Positions 55,161 through 63,641 of a stretch of DNA of 64,000 bases are shown piece after piece. Within the stretch, counting starts at the first letter, position 1, and each line of letters begins with the position of its first letter. The notes under the pieces were generated by a model that had not been told where the DNA came from, made no database searches, and saw only the letters and a program-made list of their open reading frames with translations. The stretch comes from Saccharopolyspora ipomoeae (lineage in GTDB: Bacteria; Actinomycetota; Actinomycetes; Mycobacteriales; Pseudonocardiaceae), in the NCBI RefSeq assembly GCF_029952525.1, contig NZ_JASAOF010000001.1:310001-374000 (forward strand), given 5' to 3'. A program made the translations under genes and the position numbers.

Positions 55161-56789
55161 CTACGCCAACTGGACCAAGTCCAGGTAATCGGCCGACCAG
55201 TGGTCCTCGGTGCCATCCGGCAACAGGATGACCCGTTCGGGCTCCAGCGCTTCCACCGCGCCCGGGTCGTGGGTGACCAGCACGACGGCGCCGGTGAAGT
55301 TGCGCAGCGCGTCGAGGACCTGCTCGCGGCTGGCCGGGTCGAGGTTGTTCGTCGGCTCGTCCAGCAGCAGCACGTTGGCCTGGCTGGAGACCAGCCCGGC
55401 CAGCGCCAGCCGGGTCTTCTCACCGCCGGAGAGCGTGCCCGCGGGCTGCTGCAGCTGCTCGCCCTGGAACAGGAACGTGCCCAGCAGGTTGCGCAACTGC
55501 TGCTCGGGGGCGTCCGGTGCGGCGGTGCGGACGTTCTCCCAGACCGTGGCGTCGTGGTCGAGCGTCTCGTGCTCCTGCGCGAAGTACCCGATGCGCAAGC
55601 CGTGACCTGGGACGACACCGCCGGAATCCGGGGTCTCCTGGCTGCCGAGCAGCCGCAGCAGGGTCGTCTTGCCCGCACCGTTGAGGCCGAGCACCACGAC
55701 CTTGGAGCCCCGGTCGATGGCCAGGTCGACGCCGCTGAAGATCTCCAGCGAGCCGTAGGACTTGGACAGGCCGTCGGCGGTGAGCGGGGTCTTGCCGCAG
55801 GGCGCCGGGTCCGGGAAGCGGATCTTGGCGACCTTCTCCGCCGCTTGCTCCGTCTCGGCCGAGGCCAGCAGCTTCTCGGCGCGCTTGGCCATGTTCTGCG
55901 CGGCGACGGCCTTGGTGGCCTTGGCGCGCATCTTGTCGGCCTGCGTCATCAGCGCCGAGGCCTTCTTCTCGGCGTTGGCGCGCTCGCGGCGGCGGCGCTT
56001 CTCGTCGGCGGCGCGGGCGTCCTGGTAGCGGGTCCAGTCCATGTTGTAGACGTCGGCCTCACCGCGGATCGCGTCGAGGAACCACACCTTGTTGACCACC
56101 GCCGACAGCAGGTCGATGTCGTGGCTGATGACCACCAGACCGCCGTCGTGGTTCTTCAGGAAGTCGCGCAGCCAGCTGATCGAGTCGGCGTCGAGGTGGT
56201 TCGTCGGCTCGTCCAGCAGCAGCGTCGTCGCCGACCGGCCGCCCGGACCGGCCTCGGAGGCGGCGAACAGGATGCGGGCCAGCTCGACGCGGCGGCGCTG
56301 ACCACCGGAGAGCGTGCTCAGCGGCTGGTTGAGCACCCGGTCCGGCAGGCCCAGGTTGCTGCAGATCCGCCCGGCCTCGCTCTCGGCGGCGTACCCGCCG
56401 CGGGCGCCGAAGCGCTCCTCCAAGCGGCCGTAGCGGTTGATGGCCTTGTCCCGCTCGCGGTCGTCCACGAGCTCGGCCATCGCGGTCTGCGCCTTCTCCA
56501 TGTCGCGGACCAGCTGGTCGAGGCCGCGGGCGGAGAGCACTCGGTCCTTGGCGGTGACGGTCAGGTCGCCCTCGCGCGGGTCCTGCGGCAGGTAGCCGAC
56601 CTCGCCGCGGCTGGTCACGTCACCCGCGTGCGGCTGGCCCTCGCCCGCGAGGACCTTGAGCGTGGTGGTCTTGCCCGCGCCGTTGCGGCCGACCAGGCCG
56701 ATCCGGTCGCCGGGCTGGACGCGCAGGGTGGCGTCGGAGAGCAGGATGCGGGAACCGGCGCGCAGTTCCAGGCCGGTGGCTGAGATCAA
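55161..56789 (-). CDS. ABC-F family ATPase (translation factor type)
   Basis: This 542-residue protein has two ABC ATPase domains and no membrane part. The domains have Walker A GRNGAGKTT and GLNGAGKTT, signatures LSGGQRRRVELARIL and LSGGEKTRLALAGL, and Walker B LLLDEPTNHLD and LLLDEPTNNLD. The linker (about 240-320) is the charged helical P-site tRNA-interaction motif, rich in Lys/Arg/Ala. ABC-F proteins act on stalled ribosomes; some give antibiotic protection. TTG 56789 has GGAG 6 nt upstream. It lies between acVLRF1 and the Gbn-like gene. Confidence 0.9.
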   Translation of the reverse strand: MISATGLELRAGSRILLSDATLRVQPGDRIGLVGRNGAGKTTTLKVLAGEGQPHAGDVTSRGEVGYLPQDPREGDLTVTAKDRVLSARGLDQLVRDMEKAQTAMAELVDDRERDKAINRYGRLEERFGARGGYAAESEAGRICSNLGLPDRVLNQPLSTLSGGQRRRVELARILFAASEAGPGGRSATTLLLDEPTNHLDADSISWLRDFLKNHDGGLVVISHDIDLLSAVVNKVWFLDAIRGEADVYNMDWTRYQDARAADEKRRRRERANAEKKASALMTQADKMRAKATKAVAAQNMAKRAEKLLASAETEQAAEKVAKIRFPDPAPCGKTPLTADGLSKSYGSLEIFSGVDLAIDRGSKVVVLGLNGAGKTTLLRLLGSQETPDSGGVVPGHGLRIGYFAQEHETLDHDATVWENVRTAAPDAPEQQLRNLLGTFLFQGEQLQQPAGTLSGGEKTRLALAGLVSSQANVLLLDEPTNNLDPASREQVLDALRNFTGAVVLVTHDPGAVEALEPERVILLPDGTEDHWSADYLDLVQLA

Positions 56790-56974
56790 GGAGAACTCCG
56801 GGGACGAGGTGGTCTGCGTGGCATGAGTGCGCCCACCGGCGAGAACGGGTGGGCGTGCGGGGCGCGGGTGCTAATCGACGCGCGGGGTGGCGCGGGAACG
56901 CACCAGGAATCGCTTGCTGACCACGTCCTCAACTGTACCGGTCGCGATCCAGCGAATTTCCGCTGCGGTGGAGC

Positions 56975-57649
56975 TCACCCCGCGTCGCGGATCTCGATCT
57001 CGACCGCGACGGCCCGCCGGGCGGCGTCGTCGAGGACCGCGCGGCGGGGTTCGGGGACGTCGAGAACCCGCTGCTCGGCGCGGTCCAGCAGGCCGGTCAG
57101 CCTGCGGTCCTCGCGCAGCGCCTGCAGCGCCTTGTGGTCGCCGCCGAGGACGAGGCCGTCGAGCTCTCCCGCCACCGGCAGCAGCGTCCGGGCCACGGCG
57201 TCGGCGGCCGAGGCCAGCGAGCGGGCCGACTGGCCCTCGCGGCGGCGGGCGAAGCGCTGCTGCGACCAGCCGCCCGCCTTGTTCCGGCCGTGCACCAGGT
57301 GCCGGTCGGTGCTGGAGGACTCCACCACCCCGTCCACCGCGACGCCGACGCTGTGCGCGCCGAGCCGGACCAGCACCAGGCCGATCCGGCGGGCCGCCGA
57401 GACGTGCTCGACCAGCGACGACACCGCGAGACCGGGCTGCTCGCCGTGCGGTTCCGGGAGTTCCCCGAAGGGCACGGCGACGGTCGCCGTCGCGCCGTCC
57501 CCGGCGGTGACCAGCACCTGCCGCGGTCGCAGCAGGGTCGTGGCGGCGCCGTCGTGCTTGGCCGCGAAGCGCTCGAACCAGCCCTGGACGCGGTCCGGCG
57601 CCACTTCCACGGCGCGGCCGCCGCCCGCGAGCTCCCGGACCCGGCTCAT
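56975..57649 (-). CDS. acVLRF1-family peptidyl-tRNA hydrolase
   Basis: This 224-residue protein has the actinobacterial VLRF1 fold related to eRF1, Vms1 and ANKZF1, which release peptides from stalled ribosomes. GWFERFAAKHDGAATT opens it. The conserved segment KAGGWSQQRFARRREGQSARS carries the GGQ-like catalytic loop. A C-terminal helical region ends EIEIRDAG. Its ATG overlaps the dGTPase stop by ATGA, so it is coupled to that gene. ABC-F follows 185 bp downstream on the same strand, consistent with a ribosome-rescue role. Confidence 0.85.
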   Translation of the reverse strand: MSRVRELAGGGRAVEVAPDRVQGWFERFAAKHDGAATTLLRPRQVLVTAGDGATATVAVPFGELPEPHGEQPGLAVSSLVEHVSAARRIGLVLVRLGAHSVGVAVDGVVESSSTDRHLVHGRNKAGGWSQQRFARRREGQSARSLASAADAVARTLLPVAGELDGLVLGGDHKALQALREDRRLTGLLDRAEQRVLDVPEPRRAVLDDAARRAVAVEIEIRDAG

Positions 57650-59157
57650 AGGACGAAGGTGTCGTTCCACAGCTGCGTGGTGCGGCCCGAGAGGGCCTCC
57701 AGCAGCGCGGCGGCCTGGTCGTCGGTGAGCGAGGCGACGAAGTCGATCACCGCGCGGCCCCGGGCCAGCGTCGAGACCGCGACGCCCTCGGGCAGCAGCG
57801 CGGCGGGCAGCTCGTCGAACTCCTGGCGGGCCAGGTCCAGCAGGTCGCGAAGCCGGTGCGGGGCCACCTCGGCCTCGTCGACCAGCCACCCGTCGAGGGC
57901 CTCGACCAGGTTGCTGATCAGCCGGTCCTGCCCGCGCTGGTGCAGGGCCAGGTCGGGGCGCTGCAGCACGAAGTGGCGGTGCACGAACTTGAGCACCTGC
58001 ACCTCGTGCCACTGGTCCGGCTTCAGCGACACGTGGCCCGAGCGCGGTTCGATCTCGGTTTCGACGCGGACGCCCTCGACCAGCCGCCGGGTCCAGTCGC
58101 CGGAGAAGCGCACCACGGTCTGCTCGGCCTGCTGGGAGCGGTCGAAGGGCCTTTCGAGGAGGTTGATCGCCAGCTCAGTGCGCACCTTCTTCACCGCGGC
58201 GGCGAACGCCTCGTCGTCGGCGATCCAGTCGTCCTTGTCGTGCAACCGGCGGCGCAGCAGCTCCAGCGAGGCGCCGGGCCGGGGATCGCCGGGGCGAACC
58301 TCGTCCTCGGCGGCGAACTCCACGCAGCGGCCCAGCCACTCCTGCAGCTCGTGGTGCACGGTCGTGAACTGCAGGATGCCGACGCGGTGGAAGTCCTCCA
58401 GGTCGTGGATCGCGTAGGCGATGTCGTCGGCGGTGTCCATCACCGAGGCCTCGACGGTCTGCTGCCACTCGGGAACGGTCTTGTCGAACGGGGTCCGCGC
58501 GTCCACGAGGTCGTCGAGCTCGGTGCTGTAGGCGGAGAACTTCGCCGCCCCGGTGCCCGGCAGCTCCGCCGGTTCCGAGGCGCCGCGAGGCAGCCGCTCG
58601 GGCTCGTGCGGCACCGCCGAGTGCCGCGTCCACGGGTACTTCAGCAGCGCGGCGCGGACGGCTGCGGTCAGGTCCAGCCCGTTGCCCTCGGTGCCGCGCA
58701 CGTCGATGCGGGTCACCACGCGGTAGGTCTGGGCGTTGCCCTCGAAGCCGTCCGGCAGCGCGAAGCGCTCCCGCGCCAGCCGGTCCAGCACGCTCTCCCC
58801 CAGGTGCCCGAACGGCGGGTGCCCGAGGTCGTGGCCGAGTCCAGCCGCCTCGACGACGTCGAGATCGAGGCCGCCGAGCTCCTCGACCTTGGCGCGGCTG
58901 ACCGGATCGGCCAGCAGCCGCTCGGCGATGGCGCGCGCGACCTGGGCGACCTTGAGGCTGTGGGTCAGGCGGTTGTGCAGCAGCAGGCCGGACCCGGACG
59001 GGCTGACGACCTGGGTGACCCCGCCGAGCCGTGCGAAGAACGCCGAGGCCGAGATCCGGTCGCGGTCGGCGCGGAACGGGCTCGCGGCCAGGTCACCGGG
59101 CATGGTGCGCCCGGTGCTGTCGCTGCGGCGGGCGGCGCGTGCTGGCACTTGCTGCAT
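57646..59157 (-). CDS. Deoxyguanosine triphosphate triphosphohydrolase-like HD protein
   Basis: This 503-residue HD-domain dNTP triphosphohydrolase (dGTPase family) hydrolyses dNTPs to nucleoside and triphosphate. The HD metal motif lies in AAGLGHDLGHPPFGHLGE with the upstream His in NRLTHSLKVAQ; MDTADDIAYAIHDLED provides the late Asp. Length is standard. ATG 59157 has TAACGT 7 nt upstream, a leaderless pattern; GTG 59166 would add three residues. It is the first gene of a probable dgt-acVLRF1 unit. The dNTP-pool role does not obviously relate to its translation-factor neighbours. Confidence 0.92.
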   Translation of the reverse strand: MQQVPARAARRSDSTGRTMPGDLAASPFRADRDRISASAFFARLGGVTQVVSPSGSGLLLHNRLTHSLKVAQVARAIAERLLADPVSRAKVEELGGLDLDVVEAAGLGHDLGHPPFGHLGESVLDRLARERFALPDGFEGNAQTYRVVTRIDVRGTEGNGLDLTAAVRAALLKYPWTRHSAVPHEPERLPRGASEPAELPGTGAAKFSAYSTELDDLVDARTPFDKTVPEWQQTVEASVMDTADDIAYAIHDLEDFHRVGILQFTTVHHELQEWLGRCVEFAAEDEVRPGDPRPGASLELLRRRLHDKDDWIADDEAFAAAVKKVRTELAINLLERPFDRSQQAEQTVVRFSGDWTRRLVEGVRVETEIEPRSGHVSLKPDQWHEVQVLKFVHRHFVLQRPDLALHQRGQDRLISNLVEALDGWLVDEAEVAPHRLRDLLDLARQEFDELPAALLPEGVAVSTLARGRAVIDFVASLTDDQAAALLEALSGRTTQLWNDTFVL

Positions 59158-59164
59158 GCGCCTC

Positions 59165-59170
59165 ACGTTA
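59165..59170 (-). promoter_or_regulatory. Putative -10 box of the dGTPase gene
   Basis: TAACGT on the minus strand lies 7 nt before ATG 59157, consistent with a leaderless transcript. Confidence 0.45.
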
Positions 59171-59219
59171 TCGGGCAGCCACCCCGCGCCGCCCCCGGCG
59201 GGCGTGATCGAATGTTCGG

Positions 59220-60416
59220 GTGGCGGATGTCGTGGTGGTGGGCGCCGGACCTGCGGGTCGGGCGGCCGCCTCGGCCTGCAGCGACGCCGGGATGACCGTG
59301 GCGCTGGTGGATCCGGCGCCGCGCAGCGGCTGGGCGAGCACCTTCGGCTCCTGGGCCGACGAGCTGCCGCCCGACGTGGCGGCGTCCTCGACGGTGATGG
59401 ACCGGATGCGGCTGCGCGGCACCGGCGATCACGTGTGGCACCGGCCGTACGCGGTGCTGGACAACACCGCGCTGTGGAAGCACCTGTGGCGCGGGGACAT
59501 CACCGAGATCACCGGCCGCGCCGTGGCCGCCGAGCACGGTCCGACCGGCTCGACCGTGGTCCTCAAGGACGGCAGGCGGCTGGCCGCCGGGGTGGTCGTC
59601 GACGCGACCGGACCCGCGCGCACGCTCTGCGGCGGGCGTCCCGCGCATCCGCCCGCCCAGCAGACCGCGGTCGGCTGGGTCGTCGACTCCGCCACCGCCG
59701 AGCCGCTGTGCGGCCCCGGCGAGGGCGTGTTCATGGACTGGCGCTCGGCGCCGCGCACCAGGGGCGGCTGGCCGACGTTCCTCTACGCGGTGCGGCTGGG
59801 CGCGGACCGCGTGCTGCTGGAGGAGACCTCCCTGGCGCGCCGCCCGGCCCTGCCGCTGGCGCTGCTGCGCCGCAGGCTCGCCGGGCGGCTGACCGACGCC
59901 GGGATCGACCCGGAGGCGCGGCTGGACGAGGAGCGGGTGCGGTTCCCGGTCGACGATCCGCTGCCCCGCCCGGGACGCGTGGTGCCCTTCGGCGCCGCGG
60001 CCGGGTTCGTGCACCCGGCCAGCGGGTTCAGCGTGGCGCGGGCGTTGCGCTCGGCGCCGTGGCTGGCGGCGGCGCTCAGCGGCGGCCTCACCACCGGGCC
60101 CGCCACCGCCGCGCGGGCGGGCTGGCAGGTGCTGTGGCCGACGGAGGCGATGACCGCGCACGTGCTGCGGATGCGGTCGCTGCGCGCGCTGCTGTCGCTG
60201 CCTCCGGAGCTGGTGCCGGAGTTCTTCGAGGCGTTCTTCGCGCTGCCCGAGCCGCACCGGGTGGAGTTCCTGGCCGGCGAGGGCACCTCGACGGGCACGG
60301 CCCGCGCCATGTCGGCCCTCTTCGCGCGCGTACCGTGGAGCATCCGCCGTCGTCTCGTGCTGGGCGGGATGTCGCTGGGGCATCCGGCCGCGCGGCACGG
60401 ACTCGGCGGAAGTTGA
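59220..60416 (+). CDS. Lycopene cyclase family flavoprotein
   Basis: This 398-residue FAD/NAD(P)-binding protein has the N-terminal dinucleotide fold VVVVGAGPAGRAAAS. The lycopene-cyclase-type central segment PTFLYAVRLGADRVLLEETSL is followed by AAGFVHPASGFSVARAL near the C-terminus. Lycopene beta-cyclase forms the ring ends of carotenoids. No other carotenoid gene is adjacent, so this may be a paralogue acting on another polyprenyl compound. GTG 59220 is the start. It is closed by a hairpin with GAAAAGCGG arms (60439-60467). Confidence 0.82.
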   Translation: MADVVVVGAGPAGRAAASACSDAGMTVALVDPAPRSGWASTFGSWADELPPDVAASSTVMDRMRLRGTGDHVWHRPYAVLDNTALWKHLWRGDITEITGRAVAAEHGPTGSTVVLKDGRRLAAGVVVDATGPARTLCGGRPAHPPAQQTAVGWVVDSATAEPLCGPGEGVFMDWRSAPRTRGGWPTFLYAVRLGADRVLLEETSLARRPALPLALLRRRLAGRLTDAGIDPEARLDEERVRFPVDDPLPRPGRVVPFGAAAGFVHPASGFSVARALRSAPWLAAALSGGLTTGPATAARAGWQVLWPTEAMTAHVLRMRSLRALLSLPPELVPEFFEAFFALPEPHRVEFLAGEGTSTGTARAMSALFARVPWSIRRRLVLGGMSLGHPAARHGLGGS

Positions 60417-60748
60417 TCTCGTCGTTATTCACCAGCACGAAAAGCGGTGAATTGTCATCCGCTTTTCGGGTTGCGACGTGAGAATCACAACGCGGGTTTT
60501 TCGAGTCGCCCAATTCATTGAACGTTCACGCAGCGTGCAAGGCGCTACCCGATAGGCTTTGCCCGTCGTCCACGCAGGGTGACCGAGTCGATTCGAAATG
60601 GTGTGCCGCGTGCGGAGCGGGCTTCGCCCGACTGATGTTCCACCCTGCTCAAGCACGCTAAGTTGGTCGACGGGAATGGCGGCGCTCCGCCGACGAGGAG
60701 GAGCTGAGATGTCGGTGAACAGATCGTGAACACGGTCGCTGGAGAAGC
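60417..60748. other. Intergenic region between the lycopene cyclase and EAL-CBS-GGDEF genes
   Basis: This 332-bp region holds the terminator GAAAAGCGG...CCGCTTTTC (60439-60467). TATA-like blocks and a GATAGG box lie near 60552. A GGAG ribosome site precedes ATG 60749. I see no RNA gene or coding ORF that I can support. Confidence 0.5.
60439..60467 (+). terminator. Terminator of the lycopene cyclase gene
   Basis: GAAAAGCGG and CCGCTTTTC form a 9-bp perfect stem with an 11-base loop, 22 bp past the stop. Confidence 0.7.
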
Positions 60749-62608
60749 ATGAGTCGCGGCAACATCGACTCCGTGCTCGCGCTGGTGGACGAAGTGCGCT
60801 TCGCGTTCCAGCCATTGATCAACATCAAGACCGGTGCCATCGTCGCGATAGAGGCGTTGGCCAGACCGGCGGGCGCGCACGTCCAGGACCTGTTCCGGGA
60901 AGCGGCGCGGCTGCGACGGCTCACCGAACTCGATGTGGACTTGGCGGTCAAGGCGGTGCAGGCGGCCGCGGACCACGAATCGCTGCTCCCGCTGCACCTC
61001 AACCTCTTCGGCGGCACCGTCGTGCACGACCGCGAGCGGCTGGAGCTGCTGCGCGAGAAGCTGCGCGAGGTCGGCAGGCGCGAGCACGAGGTCACCCTGG
61101 AGATCGGTCCGCCGTTCGGCCGGATCGACACCGACCAGCTGCTGGAGAGCATCGGCAAGCTGCGCTCGGACGGCTTCCAGATCGCCCTCGACGGGGTCGG
61201 CGAGGGCGACGTGCCGCTGACCCTCATCGGCGACATCGGGCCCGCCACCATCAAGCTCGACCGCGCCGTCGTGCACGGCCTGCCCGACGACCCGGCGCGC
61301 GCCGCCGTCGTCGAGTCCGTGCGGCACCTGTGCGAGTCCACCGACAGCCTGCTGGTCGCCGAGGGCGTCGAGAGCGACCGCCAGCTCAACTCGCTGCGCC
61401 GCAACGGCGTCCGCCTCGTGCAGGGCAACCTGCTGGCACCGGCCGGGCGCAGGCCGCCCACGGCCAGCACCGTGCCCGGCGTGGCCGCCGAGGTCACCGA
61501 CCCGCACGCGCCGTCGATCAACACCATCGCCAGCGGCCCGCGCGTCACCGAGTTCCTCTCCCCCGCGACGATGCTGTCCATCGACGCCACCGCCGACAAG
61601 GTCCGCGAGGTGCTGGCCGACCACACCGAGATCAGCGGCGTCGTGCTGGTCGACGAGCACAACCGGCCGCAGCACACCATCGACCGCAACCGCTTCCTGC
61701 TCGCCGTCACCGGCCCCTACGGGCACGCGCTGCACGCCAAGCGCCCCGCCTCGCGGCTCGCCGACGATCCGCGCGTGGTCACCACCGCCACCACGGCGAT
61801 GGAGGCGCTGAGCATGGTCACCGGCTCCGACCAGTACCGGATGTACGACGACGCGATCGTGGTCGACGAGGCCGGTCGCTGCCTGGGCGCGGTCCGGGCG
61901 GGCGACCTGATCCGCGGCATGGCGGAGATGAAGGTCGAGGAGGCCGCCGCGCTCAACCCGCTGACCCGCCTGCCGGGCAGCGACGCCATCGCCCGCGACG
62001 TGGCCCGGCGCATCGCCGCCGAGGAGATCTTCGCGGTGAGCTGGCTGGACATCGACGGGTTCAAGTCGGTCAACGACAACGCCGGGTTCTCCGCGGGCGA
62101 CGACCTGATCCGCTCGATCGGCCGCGGGCTCACCGACGCCGCCGCCTCGCTGTCGTCGGTGCAGGTCGGCCACGTCGGCGGCGACGACTTCCTGCTGGTC
62201 TCCGACCTCGACGACCTGGTGCCGCTGGCCGACGCGGTGCTGGGCACCACCCGCACCGTCGGCGACACCGAGGTCACGCTGTCGCTGGCGACGCTGGTGT
62301 GCACCACGCAGACGGTCGCCGACTACGACGAGGCCTCCAGCAAGCTCGCCCCGCTCAAGAGCTCCGCGAAGCAGCTCACCGGCTCCAGCTGGGTGATGTC
62401 GAGACCGGGCTCGGACCGGGTCGAAGTCCTCCGGGGCCACGTCGCGGGAGCATCCCCGGCACCCCCACCGCCGGCCGGAGCCCCGCCGATGTTCCCCCCT
62501 CAGGCACCCCCGCCGCCTCCACCCCCGGCGTACCCGCCGCCCCCGGCATCCCCGCCGCACGGCTTCCCCACCCAAGACCCGGAGCAGATGCACCACGAGC
62601 GGTTCTGA
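60749..62608 (+). CDS. EAL-CBS-GGDEF protein (c-di-GMP signalling), partly degenerate
   Basis: This 619-residue cytoplasmic protein has an EAL domain (about 1-240) with the EALAR signature (35-39), LHLNLF, LEIG and AEGVES. The DDFG site reads LDGVG (147-151), so one metal Asp is lost. CBS domains at about 265-395 may bind nucleotides. The GGDEF domain (about 400-550) has GGDDF (477-481) in place of GGDEF, and no clear RxxD inhibitory site. Residues about 570-619 are Pro-rich. It may sense rather than turn over c-di-GMP. ATG 60749 has GGAG upstream. Confidence 0.8.
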   Translation: MSRGNIDSVLALVDEVRFAFQPLINIKTGAIVAIEALARPAGAHVQDLFREAARLRRLTELDVDLAVKAVQAAADHESLLPLHLNLFGGTVVHDRERLELLREKLREVGRREHEVTLEIGPPFGRIDTDQLLESIGKLRSDGFQIALDGVGEGDVPLTLIGDIGPATIKLDRAVVHGLPDDPARAAVVESVRHLCESTDSLLVAEGVESDRQLNSLRRNGVRLVQGNLLAPAGRRPPTASTVPGVAAEVTDPHAPSINTIASGPRVTEFLSPATMLSIDATADKVREVLADHTEISGVVLVDEHNRPQHTIDRNRFLLAVTGPYGHALHAKRPASRLADDPRVVTTATTAMEALSMVTGSDQYRMYDDAIVVDEAGRCLGAVRAGDLIRGMAEMKVEEAAALNPLTRLPGSDAIARDVARRIAAEEIFAVSWLDIDGFKSVNDNAGFSAGDDLIRSIGRGLTDAAASLSSVQVGHVGGDDFLLVSDLDDLVPLADAVLGTTRTVGDTEVTLSLATLVCTTQTVADYDEASSKLAPLKSSAKQLTGSSWVMSRPGSDRVEVLRGHVAGASPAPPPPAGAPPMFPPQAPPPPPPPAYPPPPASPPHGFPTQDPEQMHHERF

Positions 62609-62618
62609 GCAGCGCAGA

Positions 62619-62651
62619 AGCCCCCGGCTCCCGAAGAGGGAACCGGGGGCT
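62619..62651 (+). terminator. Terminator after the EAL-CBS-GGDEF gene
   Basis: AGCCCCCGGCTCCC pairs with GGGAACCGGGGGCT (one mismatch) around a 5-base loop, 10 bp past the stop. Confidence 0.7.
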
Positions 62652-62665
62652 CCTGCGTTGCCAGG

Positions 62666-62735
62666 GGACGGTTCTAGTCCGAATCACCCATGATCAAAAT
62701 CCGTTTTGCCCGGCCGATTCGAGGAAGAACCGTCC
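62666..62735. repeat. 70-bp conserved-core hairpin element, copy 3
   Basis: The outer stem is GGACGGTTCT (62666-62675) with AGAACCGTCC (62726-62735), and the inner stem is CGAATC/GATTCG. The centre retains ATCACCCATGATCAAAATCC followed by GTTTTGCCCGG as in copies 1 and 2. The stem sequences differ from those copies but still pair. It lies between the convergent EAL-CBS-GGDEF and SufT genes, just after an ordinary terminator. Confidence 0.75.
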
Positions 62736-62747
62736 TCGCTGAAGTCC

Positions 62748-63149
62748 TCAGACGGTGAAGCCGAGGGCCCTGAGCTGCTCGCGGCCCTCCTCGGTGATCT
62801 TCTCCGGGCCCCACGGGGGCATCCAGACCCAGTTGATCCGGAAGTCGGAGACGATGCCACCGCCCGGTCCGCCGGTGAGGGCGGCGCGGGCCTGGTCCTC
62901 GATGACGTCGGTCAGCGGGCACGCCGCCGAGGTCAGCGTCATGTCCACCGTGGCGGAGTTGTCCTGCTCGACCCGCACGTCGTAGACCAGACCGAGGTCC
63001 ACCACGTTGATGCCCAGCTCCGGGTCCACGACGTCGCGGAGAGCTTCCTCGACGTCCTCCAGCTTGGCGACCTCGGCGGCCGGGGCGGCCTGCTCGGGCA
63101 GGGCGTCGGCAGTGCGCGCCTCGTCCTGCACCTGGGTCTCGTCGCTCAC
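62748..63149 (-). CDS. sufT: Metal-sulfur cluster assembly protein SufT (MIP18/DUF59 family)
   Basis: This 133-residue SUF accessory factor has an N-terminal acidic extension of about 25 residues. The DUF59/MIP18 core follows: VVDPELGINVVDLGLVYDV, then SAACPLTDVIEDQ with the conserved Cys, and WMPPWGPEKITEEGRE. Such proteins help mature Fe-S proteins. It follows SufU by 31 bp, so sufS-sufU-sufT are likely cotranscribed. ATG 63149 has AGGAGG upstream. The role is inferred from family and context. Confidence 0.9.
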   Translation of the reverse strand: MSDETQVQDEARTADALPEQAAPAAEVAKLEDVEEALRDVVDPELGINVVDLGLVYDVRVEQDNSATVDMTLTSAACPLTDVIEDQARAALTGGPGGGIVSDFRINWVWMPPWGPEKITEEGREQLRALGFTV

Positions 63150-63180
63150 TTTGCCTCCTGAAAGTCTGTTGGCACCGGAC

Positions 63181-63621
63181 TCACGCGCGGGAGACGGCGT
63201 CCTTGAACGCCATCCAGCCCAGGAGCGCGCACTTGACGCGCATCGGGTACTTCGCGACGCCCGCGAAGGCGATGGCGTCCTCCAGCACGTCCTCGTCGGG
63301 TTCGACCTTGCCGCGGCCGTGCATCAGCTCGCTGAAGGCGGCCTCGGTCTCCAGGGCCTCCTTGAGCGGCTTGCCGACGACGAGGTCGGTCAGCACCGAC
63401 ACCGCCGCCTGGCTGATCGAGCACCCCTGCCCCGCGTACGAGACGTCCTCGACCTTCGCGCTCTCGCCCTCGCCGGTCAACCGGACCCGCAGCGTCACCT
63501 CGTCCCCGCAGGTCGGGTTGACCTGGAAGGACTCGGCGTCGAACGGCTCCCGCAGTCCGTGCCGGTGCGGGTTGCGGTAGTGGTCCAGGATGATCTCCTG
63601 GTACATCTGCTCAAGCTGCAT
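63181..63621 (-). CDS. sufU: Zinc-dependent sulfurtransferase SufU
   Basis: SufU accepts sulfur from SufS and delivers it to the SufBCD scaffold. The 146-residue protein has the three zinc-binding Cys: NPTCGDEV, GQGCSISQA and MRVKCALLGW. The SufU-specific insertion that distinguishes it from IscU lies between the second and third (about 75-110). The N-terminus is MYQEIILDHYRNPHRHG. It sits 20 bp after sufS and before sufT on the same strand, the standard actinobacterial suf order. Confidence 0.95.
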   Translation of the reverse strand: MQLEQMYQEIILDHYRNPHRHGLREPFDAESFQVNPTCGDEVTLRVRLTGEGESAKVEDVSYAGQGCSISQAAVSVLTDLVVGKPLKEALETEAAFSELMHGRGKVEPDEDVLEDAIAFAGVAKYPMRVKCALLGWMAFKDAVSRA

Positions 63622-63641
63622 GTGCGCCAGTCCTCGGCGGT

